Of a stretch of 64,000 nt of DNA, positions 1 to 12,538 are shown piece by piece; within the stretch, counting starts at the first letter, position 1, and the number at the start of each line of letters is the position of its first letter. Source of the DNA: Castanea sativa (lineage: Eukaryota; Streptophyta; Magnoliopsida; Fagales; Fagaceae); NCBI RefSeq assembly GCF_040712315.1, contig NC_134018.1:14342835-14406834 (forward strand), read 5' to 3'. The position numbers and the translations under genes were made by a program. The notes beneath the pieces were generated by a model. The model searched no databases. It was not told the origin of the DNA and worked only from the letters and a program-made list of their open reading frames with translations.

Positions 1-120
1 CAAGAGTTTGAAGAATCTGAAGCCACAAGTAGTACTCCAGAGAAAGCTAGCTAGCTACTGCTAGAGAAGAAGCAAGAGAATACATATTATATTAGCAACC
101 ACATATAAACATAAAGAAGC
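1..120 (+). other. 5' UTR of the bHLH gene (partial)
   Basis: This is the leader upstream of the bHLH start codon. It is purine-rich with CTAG-type repeats and has no ATG in frame with the main start. The window begins inside or just upstream of the transcript, so the promoter is outside. The transcription start cannot be fixed from sequence. Confidence 0.6.
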
Positions 121-2394
121 ATGGCAGATGAGTTCAACACAAGTGGGAACTGGTGGGATTCAACATCAAGAAGCAGGTTTGAAAGCGGCACATCATCCTC
201 TTCGGGGCTCAGTAATTTGGGGAGCTTTGTATGGACAACTGATATGGCTGAAATCAAAGCAAGGACTAATACTATGGATTCCATGTCGTCGGTGTCTGGT
301 AGTTCGGTGGTTTTCCAGGAAACCCAGAAGCTGCAAGGGCATGAGTCAGCTGGTGGTGGCGACCCAAGCTTGCAAATGATGGGTTTAGGCCTTTCAACTC
401 AAGCCATGGATTGGAACCAAAGCTTGCTGTAAGTACAAAATATAGAACTACTCTTTCATCTCTAAGAAACCCTACAAGGAATCAATCTATCATATCTTTT
501 TTTGATATTTGTTTTTTTAATGAAAAGTAAACATGTGGAACTGAGTAATAATTTGATATGTAGTATGTAGCATTAGATAAGATAATCAAGAATTTTTTTA
601 ACTTTTATATGTTGACAATCACTTACACCCCTAAAATTTTGGAGCTAAGGTTTGGTTGTTATTGTTGTATATGTTAATAGTCGAGGTGAAAAGGCAGCTG
701 ATAGTAGTTTCCGTGCCATGCTTCAAGAAAACTTGAACTCGAACACAAACTTTCAGCAAGAAACTGGGATGGCATCCTCTCAAGTTCAATGGAGATCGGA
801 AAAAATGTTTTCAGGGATGAGTGGGGGAGAGTCATCCTCAAATGAGTTTAAGCAACTTAATCGTGGTTTTTCTTTAGATCAACCTTCCTTTAGTCCTCAA
901 TATAGTTCTGGGGATAGCACTGTGACATGCCAAGGCTTGCCTTCTAGTTTTCAAATGGATTCATCGGCTATGTATGGAAGCCCTTCAACTATATTGCAAG
1001 GACTATTGGGACCAGATAGTAACCAGCCTCAACAGCCTTCGTTTGAGAATCGTCCTATGAATTTTTCTTATCCGGCGAACTATGGCGTGAATTCTAGTGA
1101 ATTATTGCCATCTTGGTCGGCTAAGGTTCCTCCGTTTTTGAGAAGTTCACCACCAAAACAGACAGTACCACATAACCAGTTGCATTTCTCTAACAACGCC
1201 CCGTTTTGGAACGCGTCTGAAGCCGCCATGAAGGATGGTCGTGCGAGCTTTTTCCCATTGATGCAACAGCAGTTTCCCACAACAAGCTTTGAAGAAAAAC
1301 CAAAGGTAATTAAGATTATGAACATGGTAATTGGGGAAGGAAACATAGATGATGTATTAATTCATGATTAGGGTTTCAAGTATGGGGTTGAAATCTTGAT
1401 AGATTCATTCTTTAGCAGAATATATCCGAAGTTCGGGACTCAAGCACTGTGGTGAAGAAAAGTGGCAGTGAAGCCACGTCTAAAAGGCCTCGGAATGAAA
1501 CACAAACTCCTTTACCGGCTTTTAAGGTACAATAAATAAGGCTTTGGACAAGAGCAAGCTTTAAGTTTTTTTTTTTTCCTTTTTCTTGTTTTCTTTTCAA
1601 ATTTAATTCAATTTCATAATTATGGATGAGAATTGTTATAGCTTTGGTCATACTAATAGGTGAGGAAAGAGAAGATGGGGGACAGAATCACTGCGCTCCA
1701 ACAATTGGTATCACCTTTCGGAAAGGTAAGGCTTCTGAATTGATCAATCTCCTTTACTTTCTCAATGAGTAGAGAGAGTGATCATTTTCTTTCTGGATCC
1801 TGAATTCATACAGTTATAGCTTTTACTTTGATGGATCTTTAAAATCATGTTATATTGTGTCAGACTGATACAGCCTCAGTGCTTTCTGAAGCCATTGAAT
1901 ACATCAAGTTTCTCCATGAACAAGTTACTGTGAGTCCCATATGTGCCTTGTTACATTTTAACAATGGCTTTAGTAATTACATTATGATAGAAACACTTAA
2001 TAGACAGAAATTAAGTGTCAGCCATTTCTGATTTATGTCTGTATTTTAAACCATATTAGGTCTTAAGCACACCTTACATGAAAAGTGGAGCTCCCATACA
2101 GCATCAGCAGGTACAATATTCTCCATCCTAGCTACCATCTTTTAAAGCCAATGGCAACCCTTTTTAATTTATTATTGCTTGTCCTTAGGAACCAATTTTC
2201 TGTCTCTTTAATAAGCATTTATTTTTGTGTTTTCCTTAATGTAGAATTCTGATAAATCTAAGGATCCAGAAGGACCAAAACAAGACCTTAGAAGCCGAGG
2301 ACTATGTTTGGTACCAGTTTCAAGTACATTCCCAGTCACTCATGAGACCACAGTTGATTTCTGGACTCCTACATTTGGAGGAACTTTCAGATAG
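121..2394 (+). CDS. bHLH112: atypical bHLH transcription factor, bHLH112-like, 7 exons, 457 aa
   Basis: Seen: exons at 121-428, 681-1305, 1419-1526, 1660-1725, 1864-1929, 2060-2110 and 2245-2394 join in frame with GT-AG introns and end in TAG. The N-terminus has the family motifs NWW, LQMMGLGLS and DWNQSLL. A Ser/Gln/Asn-rich middle fills exon 2. The bHLH runs over about residues 331-395: a basic part with KRPRNE and PLPAFKVRKEKMGDR, then LQQLVSPFGKTDTASVL and AIEYIKFLHEQV. The C-terminus has GLCLVP and DFWTPTFGG. Known: this order matches Arabidopsis bHLH112 and its sisters bHLH123 and bHLH68, nuclear regulators tied to stress and development. The basic region lacks the classic His-Glu-Arg E-box triad, as in the whole subfamily. 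Inferred: an intact orthologue or close paralogue. The exact Arabidopsis counterpart is less certain than the subfamily. Confidence 0.93.
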
Positions 2395-4847
2395 ATGGTG
2401 AAGAAAGTTCAACTTATTAACTGTAACAAATATACATCTTATCAAAACCCTAGCCAAGTTGGGAGTGATAAGATCAAAGAAAAAAGAGCAGAAGACACAG
2501 AAAGACCACATTATTGTACTAGTTTGAGTTGGCAATAGAAATTGAAGAGAAAGAAAAAAAAAAAAAAGGAATTGACCCTCCAAAGGACAGACCATTGTTG
2601 GGCCAGCTAGAGGCAAAATGATGCAGGCTTGGCCAATATTGGGATCATTGGAAAGCATATTAATTGTTGTTGTAATAATAATAATTCAAGAATTGTGATT
2701 AATTAGAGGTGGGCTAGCTAGCTAGGAATGAAAAAAAAAGAAGCTAGCTGCTGAATTTAGGGAAAGTTTTTAAACTAATTTTTAGAGAAAAAAAAAATTT
2801 GTTGTTATTAGTAGCTAGAGGATAAAGGAGCTTTTGTTCTTGTTGCTATATTGTGAATAGAGCTGGCACTACCTTTTATTTAAGAGTAAAGGAAGGAGAA
2901 AAAATTTGAAGGAATAATTGAATTATAGAATAGGAGTGAATGTGGGGATGTCATTTGATTGGAAATCTCACTTTTGATTTTTTTATGTGTTTGGAATATG
3001 TTAGTGGAAGTCAGAGGGAGGTCCACATGCTCATCCTTTCAGATTTTTACTAATTTATTATTTTGAAATTATTATTATTATTATTATTATTTTATAAAAG
3101 TTAAATTAGAAGATGCATGTCCAGATGCTATCAGTTATGCTTTTGTGCTTTTTATCGACTGGTCACATTGAGGGGCTTCCATTGGAAGGTAAAGAGAAGC
3201 CAAAACCCATAAATATTTTTATCCTCGTTGGACTTCTCGAACCCATAAATGGTCCTCATTGAATCTCTTCAGATAGTTGGCTATTTTTTTTTCTTTGTTT
3301 TTTTCCCCCAAAAATTTAACAACTTTTAGTGGTCCGTAGCTTGATTTTGTATTTACAATTGTAGAACATGTACATATTGGTTTGAAAGAAAATAGAAAAG
3401 AATCTTCATCTTGAATATGCAATTGAGGTACATTTAGTTGCCTTTCCCTTTCCATAGAAAGAAAAGCTTCAAACCAAAGTGAACAAGATAGAATGATCAC
3501 TTTTTTTTCTTCATGATCAATGTTGACAGGCTTTGTTTGCTCATTTTATAAAAGGAGAGAAACTTTTTCTCTTCTCAAACTGAGTTGTTTGTTTTTATAC
3601 TTACGTTTGAGCAAATAATTATAAGACTGGTCCAGAACTGGGAAAAATAGCAACCAAGCAAGGTCATTTTTTAGGCTCGCATAAATCTTGTTTCTTTTTA
3701 TTATTGTTAATTTTCCTTGAAGGTTTTATAATTAGTGGCATTGTAAGAAATTTTTTGCAACAATGGCCTTGGATGTGATAAAAAATTCATAAATTTTGGT
3801 TGAAATAACCTTGAAATGGTTGAATTATCGTGAAGAACCTTATATGATTGTATCTCCATGTACGGGAGAAAGATAACACATATATTAGATATATGTATTC
3901 TTCTTCTTCTTACATAATGTAAGTCTCCTACATTTGTGCGATTTACACCTTATGCATGAGAAAATATGCACATATTCAATGCATAAAATAATTATTACAC
4001 AATTAATTTTTTATAACAATTAAAGATAAAGAAAGACCGTAAAAAAAAAAAATACAAAAACAGTAAAAGATCTTTGATTAATTTGGAAATCTACTTGATT
4101 GGTATATAAGTATATCTTGATACCTACTTTACTTCCGCACTGGCTTTAGCAACTGTTGGCTGAAAGTGTACCTTCATAAGTCATAACTTATGTCTGCTGG
4201 TCCCCGGTATTTGTTGTCGCCTTGTGATTAAGCACTTTAAGCGAGATTAATTTTTAAATTTTTTTCTAGTAAGTTCATCTCTAGACTAATTAAGAAAATG
4301 AATGGCAATAGAAAGCAGCATCTAAGTGATTATCATTATTATGCCAAATTAGGCTTTCATGTGACTCCAAGACACTTACAATCTGATCTAGATTTATCTT
4401 CACTAAGACGTTAATCAATTCCTATAAATGATTCCTTTCTATAGTCCTACCATGTTCAGTGTCAATAACATTATTTGCAATTACTTTTATTTGAGGAATC
4501 AGTTCTGCTATGGACATTATTTATTTGTCTAGGAACCATTTTTTTTTTTTTGGGGTCAAAAGCATAAATCAAAAATATTTTGAAATGCAGTAGCACGAAT
4601 ATATGTGCTTTCCTTCTTGCTTGACACACCCATCTCTTCATGTCGGAGGAGGATGGTGAAAATTACAGAAGAAATGGACAAAGAATAAGAGAATTCGTTT
4701 CTTAGATGAGCTACATATAGATCTTTTTTAATCTATCATGAATCTTATCAGCCTAGCAAGGCAGCAAATATTATGGAAGAAAAAGGTAGAGTTTCCAAAC
4801 TACAAAATTTTAAAAATTAAGAATGTTAATTCTCGTCCTATTTAGGC
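2395..4847. other. 3' UTR and intergenic DNA
   Basis: The first few hundred bases are probably the 3' UTR of the bHLH gene, but I cannot place a poly(A) site. The rest is AT-rich with homopolymer runs and an ATT microsatellite at about 3068-3092. No open frame here has plant coding character or a recognisable domain. Confidence 0.6.
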
Positions 4848-4855
4848 CAAGACAA

Positions 4856-5255
4856 GACAGAAAAAGTTTAGCTACAAAATTGGTTGTAGTCTAAAACTAC
4901 AACTTTATTCAATAAAATAAAAAATACTACATATTTGGAAAATCTAACCGTTGAATTGTATGTTTTTTATGCTCTTAATACACATGTCAAATTTTGTGTC
5001 AATAAGATATTATATACTATATGATCTATTAGCAAATATTTTATGCATAATTTTAAATTACAAAAACTTGCAATTTAAACAACTTATTAATGTCATAGCT
5101 ATTATTCTTTAATTTTCTAGAAATTTTGCAAGCGTGAAGGATATAAAAAAAAAAGGTAATCCAATGGTGGATTTGGCAAAATTCACCTCCAATAAAAAGA
5201 TATTGAGTAAGGTTGTAACCTTAAACTACAAACAATTTTATAGCTAAACTTTGTC
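4856..5255. mobile_element. MITE, 400 bp, hAT-like 8-bp TSD
   Basis: The ends are inverted repeats: the left begins GACAGAAAAAGTTTAGC and the right ends GCTAAACTTTGTC, with similarity continuing inward for about 60 bp. A direct repeat CAAGACAA flanks it exactly (4848-4855 and 5256-5263). An 8-bp target duplication with no coding capacity suits a non-autonomous hAT-type element. Confidence 0.8.
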
Positions 5256-5827
5256 CAAGACAATAATAGGGTTGTGTGTGTGGATAAGATTCAATCCAAG
5301 TATTATATTTGAGAATGAAGATTTTATTAGTTGAACTAGCTAGAACTCATTTAGCAAAACAAAGTAACAACCACCCTCCCAAAAAAAAGGGTCAACTAAT
5401 TCATTAACATAATATATATCACTCTTTAAAATAAGGCAATCAATTCATAGTCATAGTCAAAAGAAAATATTCTTATATCTCATAGGAAAATGGTCATCTA
5501 CATTTAAAATTGAATCATTTTGCGGTTCAAAATAAATATCACAAAACTAAAGACATACAGACAATAATATTATTTAAATTTTAATTAAAAGGCTGCCGGT
5601 TCTTACATTGTTAAATTCAACAAATAAAACTTTAACCGTGAAATTGATATTATATAGTATATTTTTTGCATTTCATTTTCTCTCATCAAATGCTACCTTG
5701 GTCGCGACTCCTCTTAAGCTTTCACACCCTAAACTTCATGTTCTTAGCTAGCCTTGTTGTCATGCCTTCATCAGTCCCTCCTTGTTAGCTTCCTCATCCT
5801 GCCTCTGGGCTTCGACAACGTGTAACT

Positions 5828-6285
5828 TGTAGGGAATTTTCACGAATTCCTAAACTTGTGAGAACAAAATATAGAGAAAAAAATACACGCTAAAGAAAAA
5901 AGTAAACACACGCACAAGACAGTATTTACGTGGTTCAGCAATTTGCCTACGTCCATAAAGTTGCAAAGATTTCACTATTATCAGGGAAAAATACAAAGGT
6001 GCAGCTACAATCAATTTTCTCTCTCAAAATTGACTACACCAACCACAAAACCCTAATGACAAAAAACTACGTCTTTTACCTCCTGCGCACAGGATATACA
6101 ATGGGCTACAAAAAAGGGCCAACAAATCTTATCCATGAGTGCTCTGGCTTAGGCCTATCAGCCCAAACCTCCGCTCCATGGACTAAGCCTAAAAAAATCT
6201 CTCATTAAAAACCACGCAACATTATTCAGGTCGGGTCGAGTCGCCAACCGGATCAAACATAAACTAGGCTCCACAAAATCCAACA
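5828..6285 (-). mobile_element. LTR remnant (3' LTR with polypurine tract)
   Basis: Read on the minus strand, the segment starts TGTTGGATTTTGTGG at 6285. It is preceded by a polypurine tract (AAGGGGAGATGG, within 6286-6304), the expected order for a 3' LTR. It contains the phrase ACGTGGTTCAGCAATTTGCC that recurs in plant LTRs. The left boundary is uncertain (5821 or 5828). No coding part of the element is recognisable nearby. Confidence 0.55.
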
Positions 6286-6722
6286 TAACCATCTCCCCTT
6301 CACAGATTTAGTGTAGAGTCTAGTGTGTTCGGTCAGTCTCAATGCATGGTTTCTAAAAACTGATTGTTGTGATGCAATTTGAAAAGCCCCTTATGACTGA
6401 TTAAGCTACCCCAAACACATCCCTAAGTAGTCTTTATTTTGTCCCCTTCACATATAAGATTTATTTTTTGATCTAATAGTGTATAAATTGCCACATTATT
6501 TAAAATTTTAAATGATATAGCATTCTATACACCTTTAGATTTGTAAAATTTATATAAATGATAAAAAAAGATCAATTTCAAATGAAGATGATTCTTTTCC
6601 CTAATACCACCTCTTAAAGTTGGAAAATACTAATATTTGACCTTTGAAACAAATCGGTTTCATGATTTAGATTAAATATTATAAATCTTAAAGTGTACAA
6701 ATTAACTGTCACTTCGCGTGCG

Positions 6723-6894
6723 TTTGTTTTGTGATGATTTACGTTTGCGTTTGGCTGGTCCCATGACACTGTTCATGAACTTGTCAAGCACTAAAAACGC
6801 GTGAAGAGTTTTTGCTACAGTATTTTTGCCAATTAAAAAATATTTTACTACAGTGTTTTCAGCAAATAAGCAATATCCAAAGTTCCAAACACAC
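6723..6894. mobile_element. hAT-like MITE (degraded)
   Basis: The left end GTGCGTTTG and right end CCAAACACA are inverted. The interior shares phrases with the better-preserved element at 22194-22429 (GGTCCCA-GACACT, TACAGTGTTTTCAG). The flanking 8-mers match only partly, so the boundaries are approximate. Confidence 0.45.
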
Positions 6895-6899
6895 TCTTC

Positions 6900-9800
6900 A
6901 TTAAAAAATTGTAGCCCATGTAAACTATTAGAATAAGAGAGAAAAAAATCTTAATGATGAAATAGACTCTCTTTTCAAGTAAAATGAAGAGGATCTTGTT
7001 CCATGTTTCAAGTCCCTCTCCTAGGGCCTCCCGTTATAGCTGTCCATTGAAGTTTAGGACGACCAGCAGTAACTGGTTTATTTATTTGATTGTTTCTAAG
7101 CCACCCAAACACAAATGGCAATCAGTGAATTTTAATGATACCTTAGACATAGAAGAAAGAGGGCAAAATAGGATCTTGCAATTATTTTGGGGCACAAACG
7201 ATTTTTCTAAGACTCCATAATTTCCTTTCCTTTTACCTAAAGCCGTAACATGTTTGCCAATAATGTCGCTTCACTTTTAATTTGTTTGCTGAATGATATT
7301 TGCTCCACTTTCACATGTGGTACTAATTGTTTTTTTAATTCTTTGATGTGTACAATTGCAAACAATAACAAATTAGCTGAATTCATAATTACTAGCTTCC
7401 CATGCGACCGGAGATTTAAGGTGATAGCTAAACTCTGTTTTGTATAGATTCTATCTCAAGATTTTCTAACTAGCTCGTCCCTTAATTAGTAGTATATGGT
7501 ATTTTATTTATCCTCAAAGAGACCATGCAATTAATTAAGTACTACAAAATTCACATATTCGACATTGTAGGACAAGATCATCCCTATTTCATTAGAAATA
7601 AGAATAGCTTCTTTTACGATTAAGATTTTATTTTTTAAACATAATAATATACAAATTGTTTCATTATTGAAAACTTTAAATATTTTGAGAGTCTCTATAC
7701 TTTTTTAAATTTGTATCAATATTTAATATGAAGCATGAAATTTCGAATAAAGATGGTCATTTTTTTAAATAGTATCAAATAAAATTAATTATAGGAGGAA
7801 ATAAAATTGATAAAATAGTAGTCTGCGGCTGCTGCAGTATTTTGGGAAAAATATGTACATAGAGAGAATCCAGTTTGTATACGACAACTCCTCAATGCAA
7901 GCTGCATAATTGCAGCAGCCAGCAGCAAACTTGAACTTAAATTAAACAAAAAGTACTTCCACTAATGATGACAAACATGAAATGGTCCAAAATTTATTAG
8001 CCCAAAATCTAGTAGTCTAAATTGTAAATTCTCACTCATTTTTCTTTTGAATATGAACATGATCAGCAAACAACAAAAATGATAGATAAACTCATAGCTA
8101 GGCGTGCAGATGATTGATAGAGATAAAATAAAGTAGACCAGTGGAAGAACTCAGCAAATTAAGCTATACGTACGTACGTACGTGTCACACTGAGATAAGG
8201 ATTAGCTGCAAGTTGTAATCCACCATCCAAACCATGCATGCGATGCAAGTTGCAAATTCTTGGTCAATCAAGTGCTCATCAACACTCACAAATAACCATT
8301 TCCCAGCTAAATACAATGGAAAATCATGAAGCTCATTATTCAGTCATTCTGAGTTTTCTTTTCTTATTTTTTTATTATTATCTATATATTTGTGATTTTG
8401 GTTGCTAGGTTAAGTCCGCATTATCATTTTTTGAGAAACTACAAAATTAGATTACGTAATAGTTAATGCAAATCCTGAAATCTAGATTAAGGAACTAGTG
8501 GATTGGTCATAGGATCAGATGCAAAAGATTGATGTACTCATGTACACAAGAGCCAAGAGGTGGAAGATCTTACTGTACAGGGTTTATTCTTTTAAAACCT
8601 ACGCGGCAGCTGATGATTTGTGCATGAATGCCCACTTTGGAATTCAATAAGCACCCAATACAAGGAGTTGGGCTAAATATGTGCAAGCCCAAAGTGAGAA
8701 AATGAAGCATTTATGATACAATCTTATGAGACCATGCCCTCCAAATCAGGAACCCAATGACTTATCTATATGGGTTGGGCTTTGTGTCCACAATCTCATT
8801 ATCCTGATGACTAATGAGCCTTTCTTAATAATTCTTTTCATGATCATATGAGTCATGACCCCTTCTCTTCTCTATATGAGGCTGATCAACTAATGGGCCA
8901 AATTACTTCAAGAATTGGATCATACGAATCATTGTTTTTTTTTACTACATGAATTGGGAGTAATGGAGCATTGCTGCATTGGTATCAGTTAACTAAAATT
9001 TTTCTCTACATTTTAGAATAGGAAACCTACTTTACATTTTAGCTAACTACTTTTTCTTTTCACTCACATTAGATTCCTTATTTTGAATCCTATTTATTTA
9101 AATATTACTATTTCTTCATTAATTTTTTTTTTCTATTTTTCTCATTTTTCAAAACACCAACTTTTCTTTATCACATTACCAAAACACAAAAACAATAAAA
9201 TCCTAATTTGGGAAATGAACAGTGCAAAATCTTAAAATAGGGAACCGAAATGGGAGGCCGACATGGGTTGTTTTTTGGGTGATTTTTTTTTTTTCTTACC
9301 TATACTGACCCCTTACCTTAAAATAAAGAAATTGCTCCAATGCTCTATAAGACCCATGTTCTCTCTGCATGTTGCGAACTTCGTGATCCACAGTGATTTA
9401 GGGTTTTATAAGTCATCCCATCTCATCATACGGATTAAGCCGTTAGGTGGACAATTACTTGATCAAATATTTACTTGAAGCCTAATTCACAAACACTTGA
9501 AAGACGTGTCAGGTCCAGCTTCATCACCATGAAAGAAAATCAGTTAACCGTAGAAACTTTTGGCCAAGCAACGAAGCACATGTTGATATACTCTAACCAA
9601 GCCAATTTTTGGATAAACTCGGCCTTGGCACATCAAAGTCAGTTTTAAGTCTTCGACATTCAAAACATGGACCAAGCCCACATATTCTTTACACTTTACG
9701 GGGTAAAGTACAGGAACCAGAAAAATTTTCTAGTGGGAGTCGAAGAACAAAATGAAATAGTATACACACACGCACACACACATTCTCATATGTAGTTATG

Positions 9801-10195
9801 TATCTTTTTCTATTTTGCCTTCAAAAGTGAAGTGAAGTTTTCATATTTTGTGAGAGATACTAAACTAAAATCATAGAGAAATAGTTAATTCAATTTCTTT
9901 TTAGATTTTTTTAACATCAAATGTTTTAATTAGATACCATTTTTCATATAAAATTTAATAAGTAATATAATATTGAATAATTGAAAAACCCATAAGTTTT
10001 ATATCAAAAATTAAATTTAAATTGACCCAACCAAATCAATTAATTTAAGTTCTATTGGTATTGGCTAATTAACGGATTTGATTTCACTGTAAAAAAAAAA
10101 AAAAGATTTCGTTAAATTTTATCACCCCAAAATTACTTTTTCAGAAAAAGAAAAATAGAAGTAACTGAGAAACCAAGACATCATCTCAACATAAA
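6900..10195. other. gene-free AT-rich DNA
   Basis: I see no gene here. Short open frames lack domains and introns. A TACG tetranucleotide run lies at about 8170-8182 and a CA-rich run at about 9767-9782. Part of 8990-9240 has the look of an old MITE, but I could not define its ends. Confidence 0.5.
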
Positions 10196-11076
10196 AAATA
10201 TAGACCAAAATACACTTTTGGCACTTAAAGTTTGGGGTTTTTTTTATTTTTTATTTTGGCAATTTACATTTCAAAATTCTCATTTTGGCTCTTAATGTTT
10301 AATTATGTTTTCATTTTAGCGTTGTCATCCATTTTTGTTATTCGTTCATAATCTCTCTATATCTATATATATAATAATAGATGAAGCTAAGAGAAACTCA
10401 AATTAAAATTTCAAATTAGAGTTCTAATTATGCATTATGTGTCCTAAATTATTTATTCTTAAAGAGTTTTATTTTTTAATTTTAGAATCAAATGTGGGAC
10501 CACGTCATAAATATTAATCCAAGTGGGTTATTAAGTACACAAACCAAAGAGTCTAGAATAAATGAATCGTAAAAAAAAAAAAAAGTGCTTCACAATAATT
10601 TTTGTTAAATATGGACAATTTACATTTTATACCTAATAATATCTTTACAAATTTTTTTAAAGAGTAAACAAAATATAAAAATGACTATCAATAATATTTA
10701 AATTATATATATATATATATATGAATTATATTATGCATCTTATTGTATATCTTTAAGTGTATCCATATATATACATGATGTTACAAGCTAGTTGTCTATA
10801 ATATACGAACACACACATAATGAAATTCATGTATTCCAAGGTATTTTAGAGCTAATATTTCAACCATCTATAATATGTTTTTCTGCTTATAATAATGAAA
10901 TTTCTACATTCCACAACATCACTAGTATTTTTTGAAATTCTTAAATATAGTATAAGGATACTTAAGGGTCAAATTATTAACGAAAATAAATGGCAATGGC
11001 AAAATCAAACATAAAGGGTCAAAATGAAAACAATTAACTTCAAACTTTGAGAACCAAAAATATACTTTAGTCTAAA
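10196..11076. mobile_element. TIR element (MULE-like), about 0.88 kb, degraded
   Basis: About 120 bp at the left end (from GACCAAAATACACTTTTGG) is an imperfect inverted copy of the right end (CAAAAATATACTTTAGTC). The interior at about 10358-10450 resembles the TC-TATATAT-ATAATAGATGAAGC start of plant Helitrons. It also has an AT run at 10703-10722. No transposase and no clean target duplication are visible. Confidence 0.5.
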
Positions 11077-11079
11077 AAG

Positions 11080-12538
11080 ATACTAAATACATTCCAAAAA
11101 CGGAGCTTTTGGAGGTGAGAAAAGCCTTTGATTATGAAGTTGTAACTTCTTTAAAGGGATGGATGCCGACCCCTTCTCCACCCTAAGAAAAATATGAATT
11201 GTGTTATCTGTTAAAATTGGGTGGTGTCGGTAGTGACACTGTTGATCAATAATATCTAAATTCCAAGGCTGAATCTGACTTGGTAATATTTTTCAATTAG
11301 CATATTGAAACATACATCCAAATATGTACCTGCTAATCACTTATCTATATGTAACATCAATGTTAGGTTATTCATCTAGAAAAAGAGTAACATCAATGTT
11401 AAGTTAACCTTAAGTTTTGATTTATATAGATTTTTTTTTGGATGTGATTTTGTTTGTCATCAACGTCTAATGAGAAGTATTATTTCCATGATATTTTCAC
11501 AAAAAATCTTAAAATAGTAAATTGTTGCTGGTTCTAATTTAAAATCATCTCTGAAATTACTTTTTTGCCTACTAGTAATAGTCGGAAACAACCTACCACT
11601 TAAATTTTTTGTGAAAATGTTGTGGGTATAGTATTTCTTACGTAAAATCATGCCTTGAAAAATAGAGAAGTTAATATCTTGAAAATTAGAGAAGTTAACT
11701 TAGCTACGGAAGGTTCAATGTCAACAATGGCCTACCAGTCCCAGTCAACTAAATAGTCGATGGATAAGCTTAAATTTCTGTTTGGTTCTAAGCAAGAAAG
11801 CACTGTCTGAAAAGGGAAAGAAAAAATAAGGTCATTGGAAGTTGAAGAAAAAGATTCCAATTTTAAGGGTTCTCATTTCAAATTGCTCATATTAAGTTTA
11901 CCATATATCAAATTGAAGGTTGATTTACCAAAACAGTGCCTTGGATTAACCAATAAAGGTTGAGTTTAGCCAAAACACACTGAATTGCAATTACCTCGTG
12001 CAAAATTAAGTTATATGGGTATGTCATTTTCACTTTAAGTGCATTGCACACCTTGAGTTATGCCATTTATCCCTCAAATTTTTCTATAACCATCACAAAA
12101 TTACTATCTTTCAGCAGATTCAGCACCCTTTGAAGCATTCAATTGACCATGGATCCATAATTAAAAAGGAGAATGCTGGTCACATGGATCAGAATGTGTC
12201 AAGTGATCCAGAACTGATGAACATATAAATGTATATCGTGATCGAGGAGGGCTTTTAGTGTCTTGGCCATGCATTAGCTTTGAGACCAGATATAATCGAA
12301 TCCTTTTATGTTCTTAGTTAATATATACGCGGGAAAGAGGGCAGTGATGCACAGATGGATGATCAATCAAACTTTTATCATTAAGAAAAACCACTGTGCT
12401 GTGTAACACACATACAAAGCATAATTCAAACAACACAGATATTATTACTTGCAAACATAGAAATAGGAATATGGAATATTAAGACTGAAAAAATGGAAAA
12501 TGTTATCCAAATGATATCTTTATGTTGAATTAGAAAAC
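11080..12538. other. intergenic and 3' flank of FQR1
   Basis: AT-rich sequence without a supportable gene. The part nearest 12538 is presumably the 3' UTR of the quinone reductase on the minus strand. Confidence 0.5.
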
